This document shows, in pieces, positions 34,530-42,403 of a stretch of DNA of 47,187 nucleotides (its first letter is position 1; each line of letters opens with the position of its first letter). The DNA comes from an uncultured Clostridia bacterium (GTDB lineage Bacteria; Bacillota; Clostridia; TANB77; CAG-508), in the NCBI GenBank assembly GCA_944387525.1, contig CALXFF010000011.1:1-47187 (forward strand), in the 5' to 3' direction. Both the position numbers and the translations under genes were made by a program. The notes beneath the pieces were generated by a model. The model made no database searches and was not told the DNA's origin. It saw nothing but the letters and a program-made list of their open reading frames with translations.

Positions 34530-36044
34530 ATGTTTAAAAACATACAATTTAAAATAATATTAGTTTTTTTCATAATAGGAATAATAATAATAAGTGGATT
34601 AGGAATTTCTTTTATAAATTCACTTCAAATGTTAAGTGTAAAAGTAGAAGAGGGACAGGTTACTGCAGAGCAAGTGGAACAAATATTAAATGTAATACAA
34701 CATAGAACATTTATCACATTAACAACTGCAGGAGTTGTTTTTGCAATAATTGGAATAATTTCAGCAATATTTTTATCAAGATTTGTTATTTATCCAATTA
34801 ACAAATTAATAAAAAGTGCAGAAAAAATTACAGAAGAAAATCCAGATAAAAAGGATAAAGAAACACTTGATGAAATAGATACTGCAGGTAAAGAAAATAT
34901 AGATAAAGATAAAAAATCAAGAAAAAAACCTTTCAAAAAGAAAAAAAGTAATGATTTAGGAGATCTAGAAAATGTATTTGGAGTCATGACAACAGAATTA
35001 AAAGAAAAACTAAGTGAAGTTTCAACTCAAAAAAATCAGATAGAAACAATATTGCTTCACATGACAGATGGAATCATAGCTTTTAACATGAAAGGTGAAA
35101 TAATCTTGATAAATCCAGCAGCAAAGAAATTTTTGAGTATTAGACCAGAAGATAATACATTTGATGATATATTTAAAAAATTCAATTTAGATATAAATAT
35201 GGAAAAAATAATTTACTTAGAAAATTGGACTTCAACAGAGCAAAGAATACAAGTAGAAGATAATTATATGAATGTATTTTTTGCACCATTTAAAAATGAA
35301 TCTGATAGACCAGATGGTGTAATAGCAGTAATTCAAGATATAACAGAACATGTAAAATTGGATAATATGCAAAAAGAATTTGTTGCAGATGTATCACATG
35401 AATTAAAAACTCCAATTACATCAATCATGGGATATGCTGATACTTTACTAGAAGGAGATTATGATAAGGAAACTCAAACTAAATTTTTAAATGTAATTGC
35501 AACAGAAGCAAGGAGAATGGCAAGATTAGTTACAGATTTATTAACACTTTCAAGATATGATAGTAATAAAAAGAAAACACATAAGGAATCATTTGACTTA
35601 GGTGAATTAGTAAAAAAATGTCAAGATAAATTAGCAATAGAAATTAAGAAGAAAAATCATAAAGTAAATTGTTTTGTTACAGCAGATGTGCCACCAGTAT
35701 ATGCTGATAAAGATGATATTGAAAGAGTGGTATTAAATATATTAACAAATAGTATAAAATACACAAAAGATGGTGGAGAAATCAAAATATATGTAGGATT
35801 TGTATATAATGATGCATATATAAAAATTTTTGACAATGGAATTGGAATTCCAGAAGAAGATTTGTCAAGAATATTTGAAAGATTCTACAGAGTGGACAAG
35901 GCTCGTACAAGAGAAATGGGAGGTACTGGTTTAGGTCTTTCAATTGCAAAAGAGATTTTGGATAAAAATGGTGGAAGTATAGATATAAAAAGTGTTGTTG
36001 GACAAGGTACAGAAGTTGTTGTGAGAATACCAACAAAACAATAA
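34530..36044 (+). CDS. membrane sensor histidine kinase (PhoR/WalK type)
   Basis: 504 residues: two membrane helices (about 8-30 and 66-88) enclosing a short outer loop of only about 35 residues, a HAMP-like segment (YPINKLIKSAEKI), a charged Lys/Asp-rich insert (105-142), a PAS domain (about 165-275), HisKA with phosphorylatable His290 in DVSHELKTP, and HATPase_c with N-box NILTNSIKYT, G1 DNGIGIP and G2 GGTGLGLS. Autophosphorylates and passes phosphate to an OmpR-type regulator; the only one here is at 6726. Its small outer domain and position among lipid II genes suggest it senses envelope state through the membrane, as an inference. Its stop is one base before a REP cluster. Confidence 0.93.
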   Translation: MFKNIQFKIILVFFIIGIIIISGLGISFINSLQMLSVKVEEGQVTAEQVEQILNVIQHRTFITLTTAGVVFAIIGIISAIFLSRFVIYPINKLIKSAEKITEENPDKKDKETLDEIDTAGKENIDKDKKSRKKPFKKKKSNDLGDLENVFGVMTTELKEKLSEVSTQKNQIETILLHMTDGIIAFNMKGEIILINPAAKKFLSIRPEDNTFDDIFKKFNLDINMEKIIYLENWTSTEQRIQVEDNYMNVFFAPFKNESDRPDGVIAVIQDITEHVKLDNMQKEFVADVSHELKTPITSIMGYADTLLEGDYDKETQTKFLNVIATEARRMARLVTDLLTLSRYDSNKKKTHKESFDLGELVKKCQDKLAIEIKKKNHKVNCFVTADVPPVYADKDDIERVVLNILTNSIKYTKDGGEIKIYVGFVYNDAYIKIFDNGIGIPEEDLSRIFERFYRVDKARTREMGGTGLGLSIAKEILDKNGGSIDIKSVVGQGTEVVVRIPTKQ

Positions 36045-36045
36045 A

Positions 36046-36148
36046 CAGGGATTAAGGGGACGGTCCTAAAAATCCCTGATTTTAGGGATTTAGGGACGGA
36101 CCTTGATCCCCTTTTTTAGGGATTTTTAGGACCGTCCCCTAATCCCTG
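36046..36148. repeat. REPIN-like 103-bp cluster (subfamily I) after the kinase gene
   Basis: CAGGGATTAAGGGGACGG + TCCTAAAAATCCCT at the left, a middle unit AGGGATTTAGGGACGGACC, and at the right the reverse complement of the left unit with a single-base difference (AGGGATTTTTAGGACCG + TCCCCTAATCCCTG). The whole block is a near-perfect inverted repeat, the classic REPIN arrangement. It could also terminate the kinase transcript. Confidence 0.85.
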
Positions 36149-36168
36149 CAAAAAAATTCGAAAATTCA

Positions 36169-36197
36169 TTGATAACTTAGCAAAAATAATGTATAAT
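36169..36197 (+). promoter_or_regulatory. predicted promoter of lepB-holB-ricT
   Basis: TTGATA (36169-36174), 17-base spacer, TATAAT (36192-36197), 39 bases before the lepB start. It lies directly after the REPIN block. Confidence 0.75.
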
Positions 36198-36235
36198 AGA
36201 GAAGTGAAAATCTAAAAAAGGAACGTGATAAAAGC

Positions 36236-36880
36236 ATGAGTGAAAAAACAAAAGAAATATTAGAGTGGGTATATTGTATAATTATAGCATTAGTATTGGC
36301 AATGCTATTTAGATATTTTATAGGAACACCAACAATTGTAAAGCAAGAATCAATGTATCCAACATTAATACAAGATGAAAGATTGTGGTTAAATAGATGG
36401 GGAAGAACAACAAAGACTTTACCCAAAAGAGGAGATATAATAACATTTGAAGAACCTGCAAAAATAAAATATACAGCATCTGAAATAGACGAAAGTAATC
36501 CAGTAGCACAATATAATGATAGAACAGGATTTGATTGGTTTATACATAACTTTTTGGAGATTGGAAAAAGAAGTTATATCAAAAGAGTAATAGCATTACC
36601 TGGTGAACATGTAGAAATTAAGGATGGAAGTGTATACATAGATGGAGAAAAATTAGATGAACCATACTTACAAGATGGAATTGTAACAGATTTGTACGTA
36701 AATACAAATGGTGTAGGATTTGATGATTTCGTTGTTCCAGAAAATTGTGTATTTGCAATGGGAGATAATAGAAATCATAGTACAGATTGTAGAGCTTTTG
36801 GATGTATACCACTGGAGAAAATTGAAAGTACAGTAGCGATTAGAATTTGGCCATTGAATAAATGGGGACACGTGGATTAA
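36236..36880 (+). CDS. lepB: signal peptidase I (bacterial type)
   Basis: Membrane serine protease that removes signal peptides from exported proteins. One N-terminal helix (about 12-32), catalytic Ser in KQESMYPTL, catalytic Lys in IKRVIALPGEHVEIKDG, and the conserved MGDNRNHSTDCRAFG. The Ser-Lys dyad makes it the ordinary S26A type, in contrast to the Ser-His SipW-type enzyme at 19761. 214 residues. AAAAAGGAACGTG precedes ATG 36236. Followed after 13 bases by holB. Confidence 0.95.
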   Translation: MSEKTKEILEWVYCIIIALVLAMLFRYFIGTPTIVKQESMYPTLIQDERLWLNRWGRTTKTLPKRGDIITFEEPAKIKYTASEIDESNPVAQYNDRTGFDWFIHNFLEIGKRSYIKRVIALPGEHVEIKDGSVYIDGEKLDEPYLQDGIVTDLYVNTNGVGFDDFVVPENCVFAMGDNRNHSTDCRAFGCIPLEKIESTVAIRIWPLNKWGHVD

Positions 36881-36893
36881 AGGATTTGATTAA

Positions 36894-37793
36894 ATGTTTG
36901 AAACAATTTTAGGAAATGAAAAAAATAAACAAATATTGCAAAAATCAATACAAAACAATACAATATCACACAGCTATATGTTTGTAGGAATACAAGGAAT
37001 AGGTAAAAAAATAATTGCAAAAGAATTCGCAAAAAATATATTATGTTTGAATCAGGAAAACGAAAATAGCAATACGAATTGTACATGTAAATCATGTATT
37101 GAGTTTGAAACAAATAATAATCCAGACTTCTCAATAATAGAACCAGATGGGAATAGCATCAAAATAGAGCAAATACGTGAATTACAAAAAAGAATACAAG
37201 AAAAACCTATAATATCAAATAGCAAAGTATATATAATAGATAATGCAGACATGATGACTCAAGAAGCACAAAATTGTTTATTAAAAACATTAGAAGAACC
37301 ACCAGAATATGCAACAATAATATTAATAGGCTCAAATGAAAACCTATTTTTAACAACAATAAAATCACGTTGTATGATTTTACACTTTGAACCAATATCA
37401 AATGAAAATATAAAAAAATATTTGCAAAATGAATTGGGAATTTCAAATATAGATGATGAAATGTTAGATATATTTAAAGGCAGTATAGGAAAAGCAATAG
37501 CGTTAAAAGACAAGAAAGAAGAATATGAAAAAATAATAGCATTTGTAGAAAATTTGGATAAGAAAGATATAATAGACTTATACAAATTAGCAGAACCAAT
37601 ATATAAATCAAAAGAAGAAATATTTGAGATATTAGATTATATAAATATTTTACTATTAAAAAAAGCAAGACAAAATTATTTATACACTGATTGTGTACAA
37701 ATTGTGGAAGATACTAAAAAAAGATTGAAACAAAATGGAAATTATGATATGTGTATAGATAATCTAGTATTTAATCTTAAAGAAAGGGTGTAA
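36894..37793 (+). CDS. holB: DNA polymerase III delta' subunit
   Basis: Clamp-loader AAA+ subunit. P-loop-like GIQGIGKK, zinc-module cysteines (CLNQEN...CTCKSC), and the family stretch IDNADMMTQEAQNCLLKTLEEPPEYATIIL followed by TIKSRCM, a sensor 1/SRC region. 299 residues. It lies between lepB and ricT, spaced by 13 and 6 bases; the holB-ricT (yaaT) pair is a common Firmicute arrangement. Confidence 0.9.
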   Translation: MFETILGNEKNKQILQKSIQNNTISHSYMFVGIQGIGKKIIAKEFAKNILCLNQENENSNTNCTCKSCIEFETNNNPDFSIIEPDGNSIKIEQIRELQKRIQEKPIISNSKVYIIDNADMMTQEAQNCLLKTLEEPPEYATIILIGSNENLFLTTIKSRCMILHFEPISNENIKKYLQNELGISNIDDEMLDIFKGSIGKAIALKDKKEEYEKIIAFVENLDKKDIIDLYKLAEPIYKSKEEIFEILDYINILLLKKARQNYLYTDCVQIVEDTKKRLKQNGNYDMCIDNLVFNLKERV

Positions 37794-37799
37794 AACAAT

Positions 37800-38669
37800 T
37801 TGAAAAATATAATAGGAGTAAGATTTAAAAAACTAGGAAAAATATATTTCTTCAATCCAAAAAACTTAAAAGTAAGAAGAGGAGACAAAGTAATAGTAGA
37901 AACAGCTCAAGGTGATGAGTATGGAGAAGTTGTTATACCAAACAGATATATTGAAGATGAAAAAATATTAGCACCTTTAAAAAAGGTTATACGTATAGCA
38001 AATTATAAAGACCATAAACAATACCAAGAATGTAGAAAAAAAGAGAAAGAAGCATTTCAAACATGTCTAAAAAAGATAAAAGAACACAAATTAGACATGA
38101 CATTAACAGATGTAGAATATAAATTTGATAATAGTAAAATACTATTTTACTTTACAGCAGATGGAAGAATAGACTTTAGAGACTTGGTAAAAGACTTAGC
38201 AGCAATATACAAAACAAGAATAGAACTAAGACAAATAGGAGTAAGAGACGAAGTAAAAAGAATAGGTGGAAATGGAGTTTGCGGTAGAGAACTATGTTGT
38301 TGCACATTCTTAAGCGATTTTGAAACAGTATCAATAAAAATGGCAAAAGAACAAAATCTATCATTAAATCCATCAAAAATATCAGGAAATTGCGGAAGAC
38401 TAATGTGTTGCTTAAAGTATGAAAATGACGTATATGAAGAAAAAGCAAAAAGATTACCAAAAGTCGGAGCAATAGTAAAAACAGAAGATGGAGTCGGAGA
38501 AGTAGACTCTGTAGAAACACTAAAAGAACAACTAAGAGTAAAATTCAAAGATGGAGAAGTAAACACATATAAAAAATATGATGCAAAAGATGTATTAGTA
38601 ATAAAAGATGTAGAAGAAGAAACAGACGAAACAGATGAAATAGTTGATCCAGAACTAGAGAGGGATTAG
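37800..38669 (+). CDS. ricT: PSP1-domain protein RicT (YaaT)
   Basis: 289 residues with a central PSP1 domain. Cysteine-rich motifs GNGVCGRELCCCTFLSDF and GNCGRLMCCLKYEND are typical of RicT, which in Bacillus forms an Fe-S complex with RicA and RicF that controls RNase Y and hence mRNA processing, competence and sporulation; function here is by homology. TTG 37800 is the start, 9 bases after GAAAGGGTG. The C-terminus is very acidic (EEETDETDEIVDPELERD). The last two codons and TAG stop (AGG GAT TAG) belong to a REP-like repeat. Confidence 0.92.
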   Translation: MKNIIGVRFKKLGKIYFFNPKNLKVRRGDKVIVETAQGDEYGEVVIPNRYIEDEKILAPLKKVIRIANYKDHKQYQECRKKEKEAFQTCLKKIKEHKLDMTLTDVEYKFDNSKILFYFTADGRIDFRDLVKDLAAIYKTRIELRQIGVRDEVKRIGGNGVCGRELCCCTFLSDFETVSIKMAKEQNLSLNPSKISGNCGRLMCCLKYENDVYEEKAKRLPKVGAIVKTEDGVGEVDSVETLKEQLRVKFKDGEVNTYKKYDAKDVLVIKDVEEETDETDEIVDPELERD

Positions 38670-38725
38670 GGGACGTTCTTTTAATCCCAGTTACAGGGAC
38701 TAAGGGACACTCTTAGTCTTTTTTT
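38661..38725. repeat. REP-like repeats (subfamily II) at the 3' ends of ricT and the RAYT gene
   Basis: Unit 1: AGGGATTAGGGGACG + TTCTTTTAATCCC (38661-38688), giving the ricT stop. Unit 2: AGGGACTAAGGGACACTC + TTAGTC (38695-38718), a hairpin GACTAAG/CTTAGTC followed by seven T, usable as a terminator. The RAYT stop codon (38713-38715, opposite strand) lies in unit 2. Confidence 0.8.
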
Positions 38726-39489
38726 AGTATATTGTGTATTCTATTTTTTCCTATTTTTAAGTGTTCGGATATTTCTTTATTATTAAAATTTGTATTCATT
38801 TTTATTTCATTTACTAATTTTAACAAGAAACAGTTATTATGTCTTATTAAATCAATTGTTAGATGATTATTTGTACAAAATTCTGTAATAATTTTGTCTA
38901 AGTCAATTGAAGCGGTTTTTGGTTCGACAATGTCTATAATATCATCTATTTTTACGATTTCCAAATTTTTGTGAATAGCATTAAATTCATTTATATAATT
39001 GGTATCAGCAAATATAAGTTTTATAACTTCCGAGTTAACTTTGAAATTTTTATACATATTATAAGAAGAAAATTGATATTCTTCCATAGTTTGTACAATA
39101 TTGGCTTTTACTGGATTATTATGAATATAAACTAGACAATTAAAAAGGTGTTGTTGACTTTCGATGATTTGAATGTGATATCTATTCCTAAATACATAAC
39201 CTACTCTATTTTCGTATTTGTTATACCATAATGCATAAGAAGTATTAGTTTGGCTCATTAATTTTGATAAGTGATTAATATCTTTACAATGAATTAATAA
39301 ATGTATATGATTATCCATAATGCAATATGCCAATATGAATATATCGTCGAAACCTGTTACGTTTTCGAATAATAATTTTTTATAATATTTTTTGTTTTTA
39401 TCAGTATTAAATATATTTCTCTTTTCAATTCCTTGAATCATTACGTGAAGATATGAGGAATTTATTTCTTTTCTTGCAATACGAGGCAT
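38713..39489 (-). CDS. REP-associated tyrosine transposase (RAYT, Y1/IS200-like)
   Basis: 258 residues of the TnpA-REP family. HUH motif HIHLLIH, preceded by AYCIMDN, and the catalytic Tyr in LVYIHNNPVKA; the N-terminus RIARKEINSSYLHVMIQGIEKRNIF and RNRYHIQIIES are family signatures. The C-terminal tail has a possible helix-turn-helix (NKEISEHLKIGKNRIHNILKK). RAYTs are single-copy, domesticated relatives of IS200 transposases that bind and cut REP hairpins. GGAGGAAAT lies directly before the ATG. REP-like repeats of one subfamily sit at both ends of the gene (38661-38725 and 39611-39664), and again at 39910. No IS ends of its own are visible. Confidence 0.9.
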   Translation of the reverse strand: MPRIARKEINSSYLHVMIQGIEKRNIFNTDKNKKYYKKLLFENVTGFDDIFILAYCIMDNHIHLLIHCKDINHLSKLMSQTNTSYALWYNKYENRVGYVFRNRYHIQIIESQQHLFNCLVYIHNNPVKANIVQTMEEYQFSSYNMYKNFKVNSEVIKLIFADTNYINEFNAIHKNLEIVKIDDIIDIVEPKTASIDLDKIITEFCTNNHLTIDLIRHNNCFLLKLVNEIKMNTNFNNKEISEHLKIGKNRIHNILKKD

Positions 39490-39610
39490 ATTTCCTCCTT
39501 TCGTTATTTAATTTGTATATAATAATAATTTGATATTAAATTTTGAATACAATATTTAATAAACTTATAAATAAAAAATAAAGAAAATAAAATAAAACTA
39601 AAAATTATAT

Positions 39611-39664
39611 GAAGGGGAGTCCATAAATCCCTTTAACAGGGATTAAAAGAGCATCCCCTAATCC
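39611..39664. repeat. REP-like repeat pair (subfamily II) between RAYT and ferredoxin genes
   Basis: GAAGGGGAGTCCATAAATCCCT (split here as GAAGGGGAG + TCCATAAATCCCT, 39611-39632) and inverted AGGGATTAAAAGAGC + ATCCCCTAATCC (39638-39664). It lies five bases from the ferredoxin stop codon and about 120 bases upstream of the RAYT start. Confidence 0.75.
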
Positions 39665-39668
39665 TTCC

Positions 39669-39839
39669 TTATTCTTCTTCTGGTGCCTCAACTGGACAAA
39701 CACCAGCGCATGTACCACATGATATACAAGCTGATTGATCTATTACAAATTTATCATCACCTTGTGAAATACATCCTACTGGACATTCAGCTGCACAAGC
39801 TCCACAAGATATACATTTATCTGTTATTTTATATGCCAT
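39669..39839 (-). CDS. 2[4Fe-4S] ferredoxin
   Basis: 56-residue clostridial-type ferredoxin with two CxxCxxCxxxCP clusters (CISCGACAAECP and CISCGTCAGVCP). ATG 39839 (MAYKITD) follows GGAGGTGATAA; an upstream in-frame ATG at 39875 has no ribosome site. It lies downstream of porB on the same strand and is the probable electron acceptor of the pyruvate:ferredoxin oxidoreductase. The 117-base gap to porB contains a REP pair. Confidence 0.95.
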   Translation of the reverse strand: MAYKITDKCISCGACAAECPVGCISQGDDKFVIDQSACISCGTCAGVCPVEAPEEE

Positions 39840-39909
39840 ATTTATCACCTCCATAATTTGTTTCATAAATTCCATAAATAATATCTATGTTGTAATCTTA
39901 CATTTTTTT

Positions 39910-39966
39910 AAAAGAGTGTCCCTTAATCCCTTTAGCAGGGATTAAAAGAACGTCCCCTAATCCCTG
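39910..39966. repeat. REP-like repeat pair (subfamily II) at the 3' end of porB
   Basis: AAAAGAGTGTCCCTTAATCCCT in two halves (AAAAGAGTG + TCCCTTAATCCCT, 39910-39931) and AGGGATTAAAAGAACG + TCCCCTAATCCCTG (39937-39966). On the minus strand the second unit begins AGGGATTAG and encodes the Arg-Asp-stop end of porB. Confidence 0.8.
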
Positions 39967-40910
39967 TTTGTGATTTCTTCTAAGTCTAATAGTTCTTGCC
40001 ATCTTTCATCTACTAGTTTTTGGAATTCTTCTATCATCCACTCATTTCCTGGTTTAAACATATGTCTAAATCTCTTTTGAGGTTTTAAGAATTCTTCTAC
40101 TGGTAATTTTTTAGCTGGTTTGTATGTTATTTTATATTTTCCATCTACAACTTCATATAATGGCCAATAACATGTTTCTACTGCAAGTTTGTTTATTTGC
40201 ATTAACATGTCTGTTGGATAACCCCAACCTCTAGGACATGGTGCTAAAACATTTAAAAATGCAGGTCCTTCTGTATAAATTGCTTTTTCAGCTTTTTCAT
40301 ATAAGTCTTTAAAATTCATATATCCAACTGTTTGTGCAACATATGGAATATGATGTCCTACCATGATTTTTGCTAAGTCTTTTCTTGGTTGAGCTTTTCC
40401 AGGTATTACTTTTCCTGCTGGTGATGTTGTTGTATCAGCAAATTTTGGTGTTGCTGATGAACGTTGTATACCTGTATTCATGTATGCACCATTATCGTAA
40501 CATACATATGTTATATCATGTCTACGTTCCATTGCACCTGATAAACTTTGTAAACCTATATCATAAGTTCCACCATCTCCACCAAATGCAATGAATTTTG
40601 TTTCACCATCTTGTGGTAACTTTCCTTGTTTTTTCATAGAATAATAAGCAGATTCAACACCTGATAGTGTTGCACCAGCACATTCAAATGCTGTGTGAAT
40701 AAATGAATCTGTCCAAGATGTGTATGGATAGATAAATGAAGAAACTTCCATACATCCAGTAGCTCCTGCGACAACTGCATGGTCTTCTGGTTTTAATGCT
40801 CTCATAACCATTCTGATAGCTGGTGGAGCTCCACATCCAGCACACATTCTATGACCACTTGTAAATCTTGAAGGTTTATTTGCTACAACTTCTTTTAAAT
40901 TATATGCCAT
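39957..40910 (-). CDS. porB: 2-oxoacid (pyruvate):ferredoxin oxidoreductase, beta subunit
   Basis: Thiamine-diphosphate subunit of the four-subunit oxidoreductase that converts pyruvate and CoA to acetyl-CoA, CO2 and reduced ferredoxin. Cysteine motif HRMCAGCGAPP near the N-terminus; ThDP/Mg site FGGDGGTYDIG and DNGAYMNTG; CPRGWGYPTD. 317 residues. It starts one base after porA ends. The last residues before the stop (Asn-Arg-Asp) include two codons supplied by the REP repeat; family members usually end nearby, so a few native residues may have been replaced. Confidence 0.95.
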   Translation of the reverse strand: MAYNLKEVVANKPSRFTSGHRMCAGCGAPPAIRMVMRALKPEDHAVVAGATGCMEVSSFIYPYTSWTDSFIHTAFECAGATLSGVESAYYSMKKQGKLPQDGETKFIAFGGDGGTYDIGLQSLSGAMERRHDITYVCYDNGAYMNTGIQRSSATPKFADTTTSPAGKVIPGKAQPRKDLAKIMVGHHIPYVAQTVGYMNFKDLYEKAEKAIYTEGPAFLNVLAPCPRGWGYPTDMLMQINKLAVETCYWPLYEVVDGKYKITYKPAKKLPVEEFLKPQKRFRHMFKPGNEWMIEEFQKLVDERWQELLDLEEITNRD

Positions 40911-40911
40911 A

Positions 40912-42102
40912 TTATTTTGCCTCCCTTCTTAATCCAAAGTAACGATATGGATTATCTATATTTCCTGTTTTTGCGATTTCTAATAAATCTTTATAAACTC
41001 CTTCTATTTCGTCTGCTCTAGTATCTCTACCACCAATACCATAAACGTAGTTTACTGCAGGTACATGACAATTATTTACATACATAGCAGATGTTACATC
41101 TTCATATAAAGCACCACCTGCAGCATTTAATGAAGAAGCTTTATCTAAAATTGCCATTGCTTTTAAATGAGATAATGCTTTAGCAATTTCATTTACAGGG
41201 AATGGTCTAAATACTCTTAATTTTAATAGACCAGCTTTAATTCCTTGTTCTCTTAAATTATCAACAACAAATTTTGTTGTTCCAGCAGTTGAGTTCATAC
41301 AAACAATTGCAACTTCTGCGTCATCTAATTTGTATTCTTCGAAAAATCCATATTTTCTACCTGTCATTTTTTCGAAATCTTCAGCAACTTCTAATATAAC
41401 TTTTTTAGCATTTTCCATTGCTTGTGCCTGTTGAGCCTTATGTTCAAATAAGTAACTTTGAACATCTAATGGACCAACTGCTATTGGTTCATCTCTATTT
41501 AATAAATAGTGTTCAGGATGATATTCCCCAACAAATTCTTTTACTTTGTCATCTTCTACTAATTCAATATTTTCAATAGAATGTGATGTTATAAATCCAT
41601 CTTGGCAAACCATTAAAGGTAACATTACATCTTTATGTTCTGCAATTCTGTGAGCCATTAAAGTGTTATCATATGCTTCTTGGTTGTTTTCTGAAAATAG
41701 CATAATCCAACCTGCATCTCTAACTCCCATTGCATCTGAATGGTCATTATGTATATTTAAAGGTCCTGATACAGCCCTATTTACTAATGATAAAACAATA
41801 GGAAGTCTTAAACTAGAAGCTATATAAATCATTTCCCACATTAATGATAAACCATTTGCAGATGTAGCTGTCATTGCTCTTGCTCCAGCAGCTTCTGCAC
41901 CGATACATGCACTCATTGCACTATGTTCACTTTCAACCGCAACGAAATCTGAATCCACACTACCATTTGCAACAAATGTTGAAAAGTATTGTGGTATTTC
42001 AGTTGAAGGAGTGATAGGGTATGCGGCAACAACATCAGGATTAATTTGTCTCATAGCTGTTGCAGCAGCTTCGTTTCCACTTAATCTTTCTCTTATTCCC
42101 AT
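40912..42102 (-). CDS. porA: 2-oxoacid (pyruvate):ferredoxin oxidoreductase, alpha subunit
   Basis: 396 residues. Pyrimidine-binding and substrate domain: GNEAAATAMRQINPDVVAAYPITPSTEI at the N-terminus, EHSAMSACIGAEAAGARAMTATSANG, and the C-terminal transketolase-C-like domain (LLKLRVFRPFPVNEI, DKASSLNAAGGALYEDV). Pyruvate is the likely substrate given high similarity to PorA-type sequences, but related 2-ketoisovalerate enzymes share the pattern. Tightly packed between porD and porB (1-base gaps). GGAGGACGA precedes the ATG. Confidence 0.94.
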   Translation of the reverse strand: MGIRERLSGNEAAATAMRQINPDVVAAYPITPSTEIPQYFSTFVANGSVDSDFVAVESEHSAMSACIGAEAAGARAMTATSANGLSLMWEMIYIASSLRLPIVLSLVNRAVSGPLNIHNDHSDAMGVRDAGWIMLFSENNQEAYDNTLMAHRIAEHKDVMLPLMVCQDGFITSHSIENIELVEDDKVKEFVGEYHPEHYLLNRDEPIAVGPLDVQSYLFEHKAQQAQAMENAKKVILEVAEDFEKMTGRKYGFFEEYKLDDAEVAIVCMNSTAGTTKFVVDNLREQGIKAGLLKLRVFRPFPVNEIAKALSHLKAMAILDKASSLNAAGGALYEDVTSAMYVNNCHVPAVNYVYGIGGRDTRADEIEGVYKDLLEIAKTGNIDNPYRYFGLRREAK

Positions 42103-42103
42103 A

Positions 42104-42403
42104 TTAGTCGTCCTCCTTTCTCATTTCAATTGCACCAAATGGACATGTTTTAGCACATACTCCACAACCTTTGCAATAATCATAATTAAAATCTTCTCTT
42201 TGTAAAGTTTCTTTATTAACTGGAATTGCATCATCTGGACAAACAGGGAAGCATAATCCGCATTGTTTACATTTTTCACTTAAGAAAACAGGTTTAACAC
42301 TTCTCCAATCTCCAGTTTTAAATTCTCTAGCATTTCCAGCAGTATAGATATCACCACCAGGAGTCATTTTCTCCATAGGTGTATTTGCGTTTATTTCTGT
42401 CAT
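42104..42403 (-). CDS. porD: 2-oxoacid (pyruvate):ferredoxin oxidoreductase, delta subunit
   Basis: 99-residue iron-sulfur subunit with two 4Fe-4S motifs (CKQCGLCFPVCPDDAI and CKGCGVCAKTCPFGAI). It carries electrons from the ThDP site towards ferredoxin. It overlaps the 3' end of porC by four bases (ATGA-type) and is followed by porA after one base. Confidence 0.94.
   Translation of the reverse strand: MTEINANTPMEKMTPGGDIYTAGNAREFKTGDWRSVKPVFLSEKCKQCGLCFPVCPDDAIPVNKETLQREDFNYDYCKGCGVCAKTCPFGAIEMRKEDD

Noticed and set aside
38713-39489. Classical insertion sequence call for the Y1 transposase
   Set aside because: No IS200/IS605 ends or accessory TnpB gene are present, and the sequence fits the single-copy RAYT group better.
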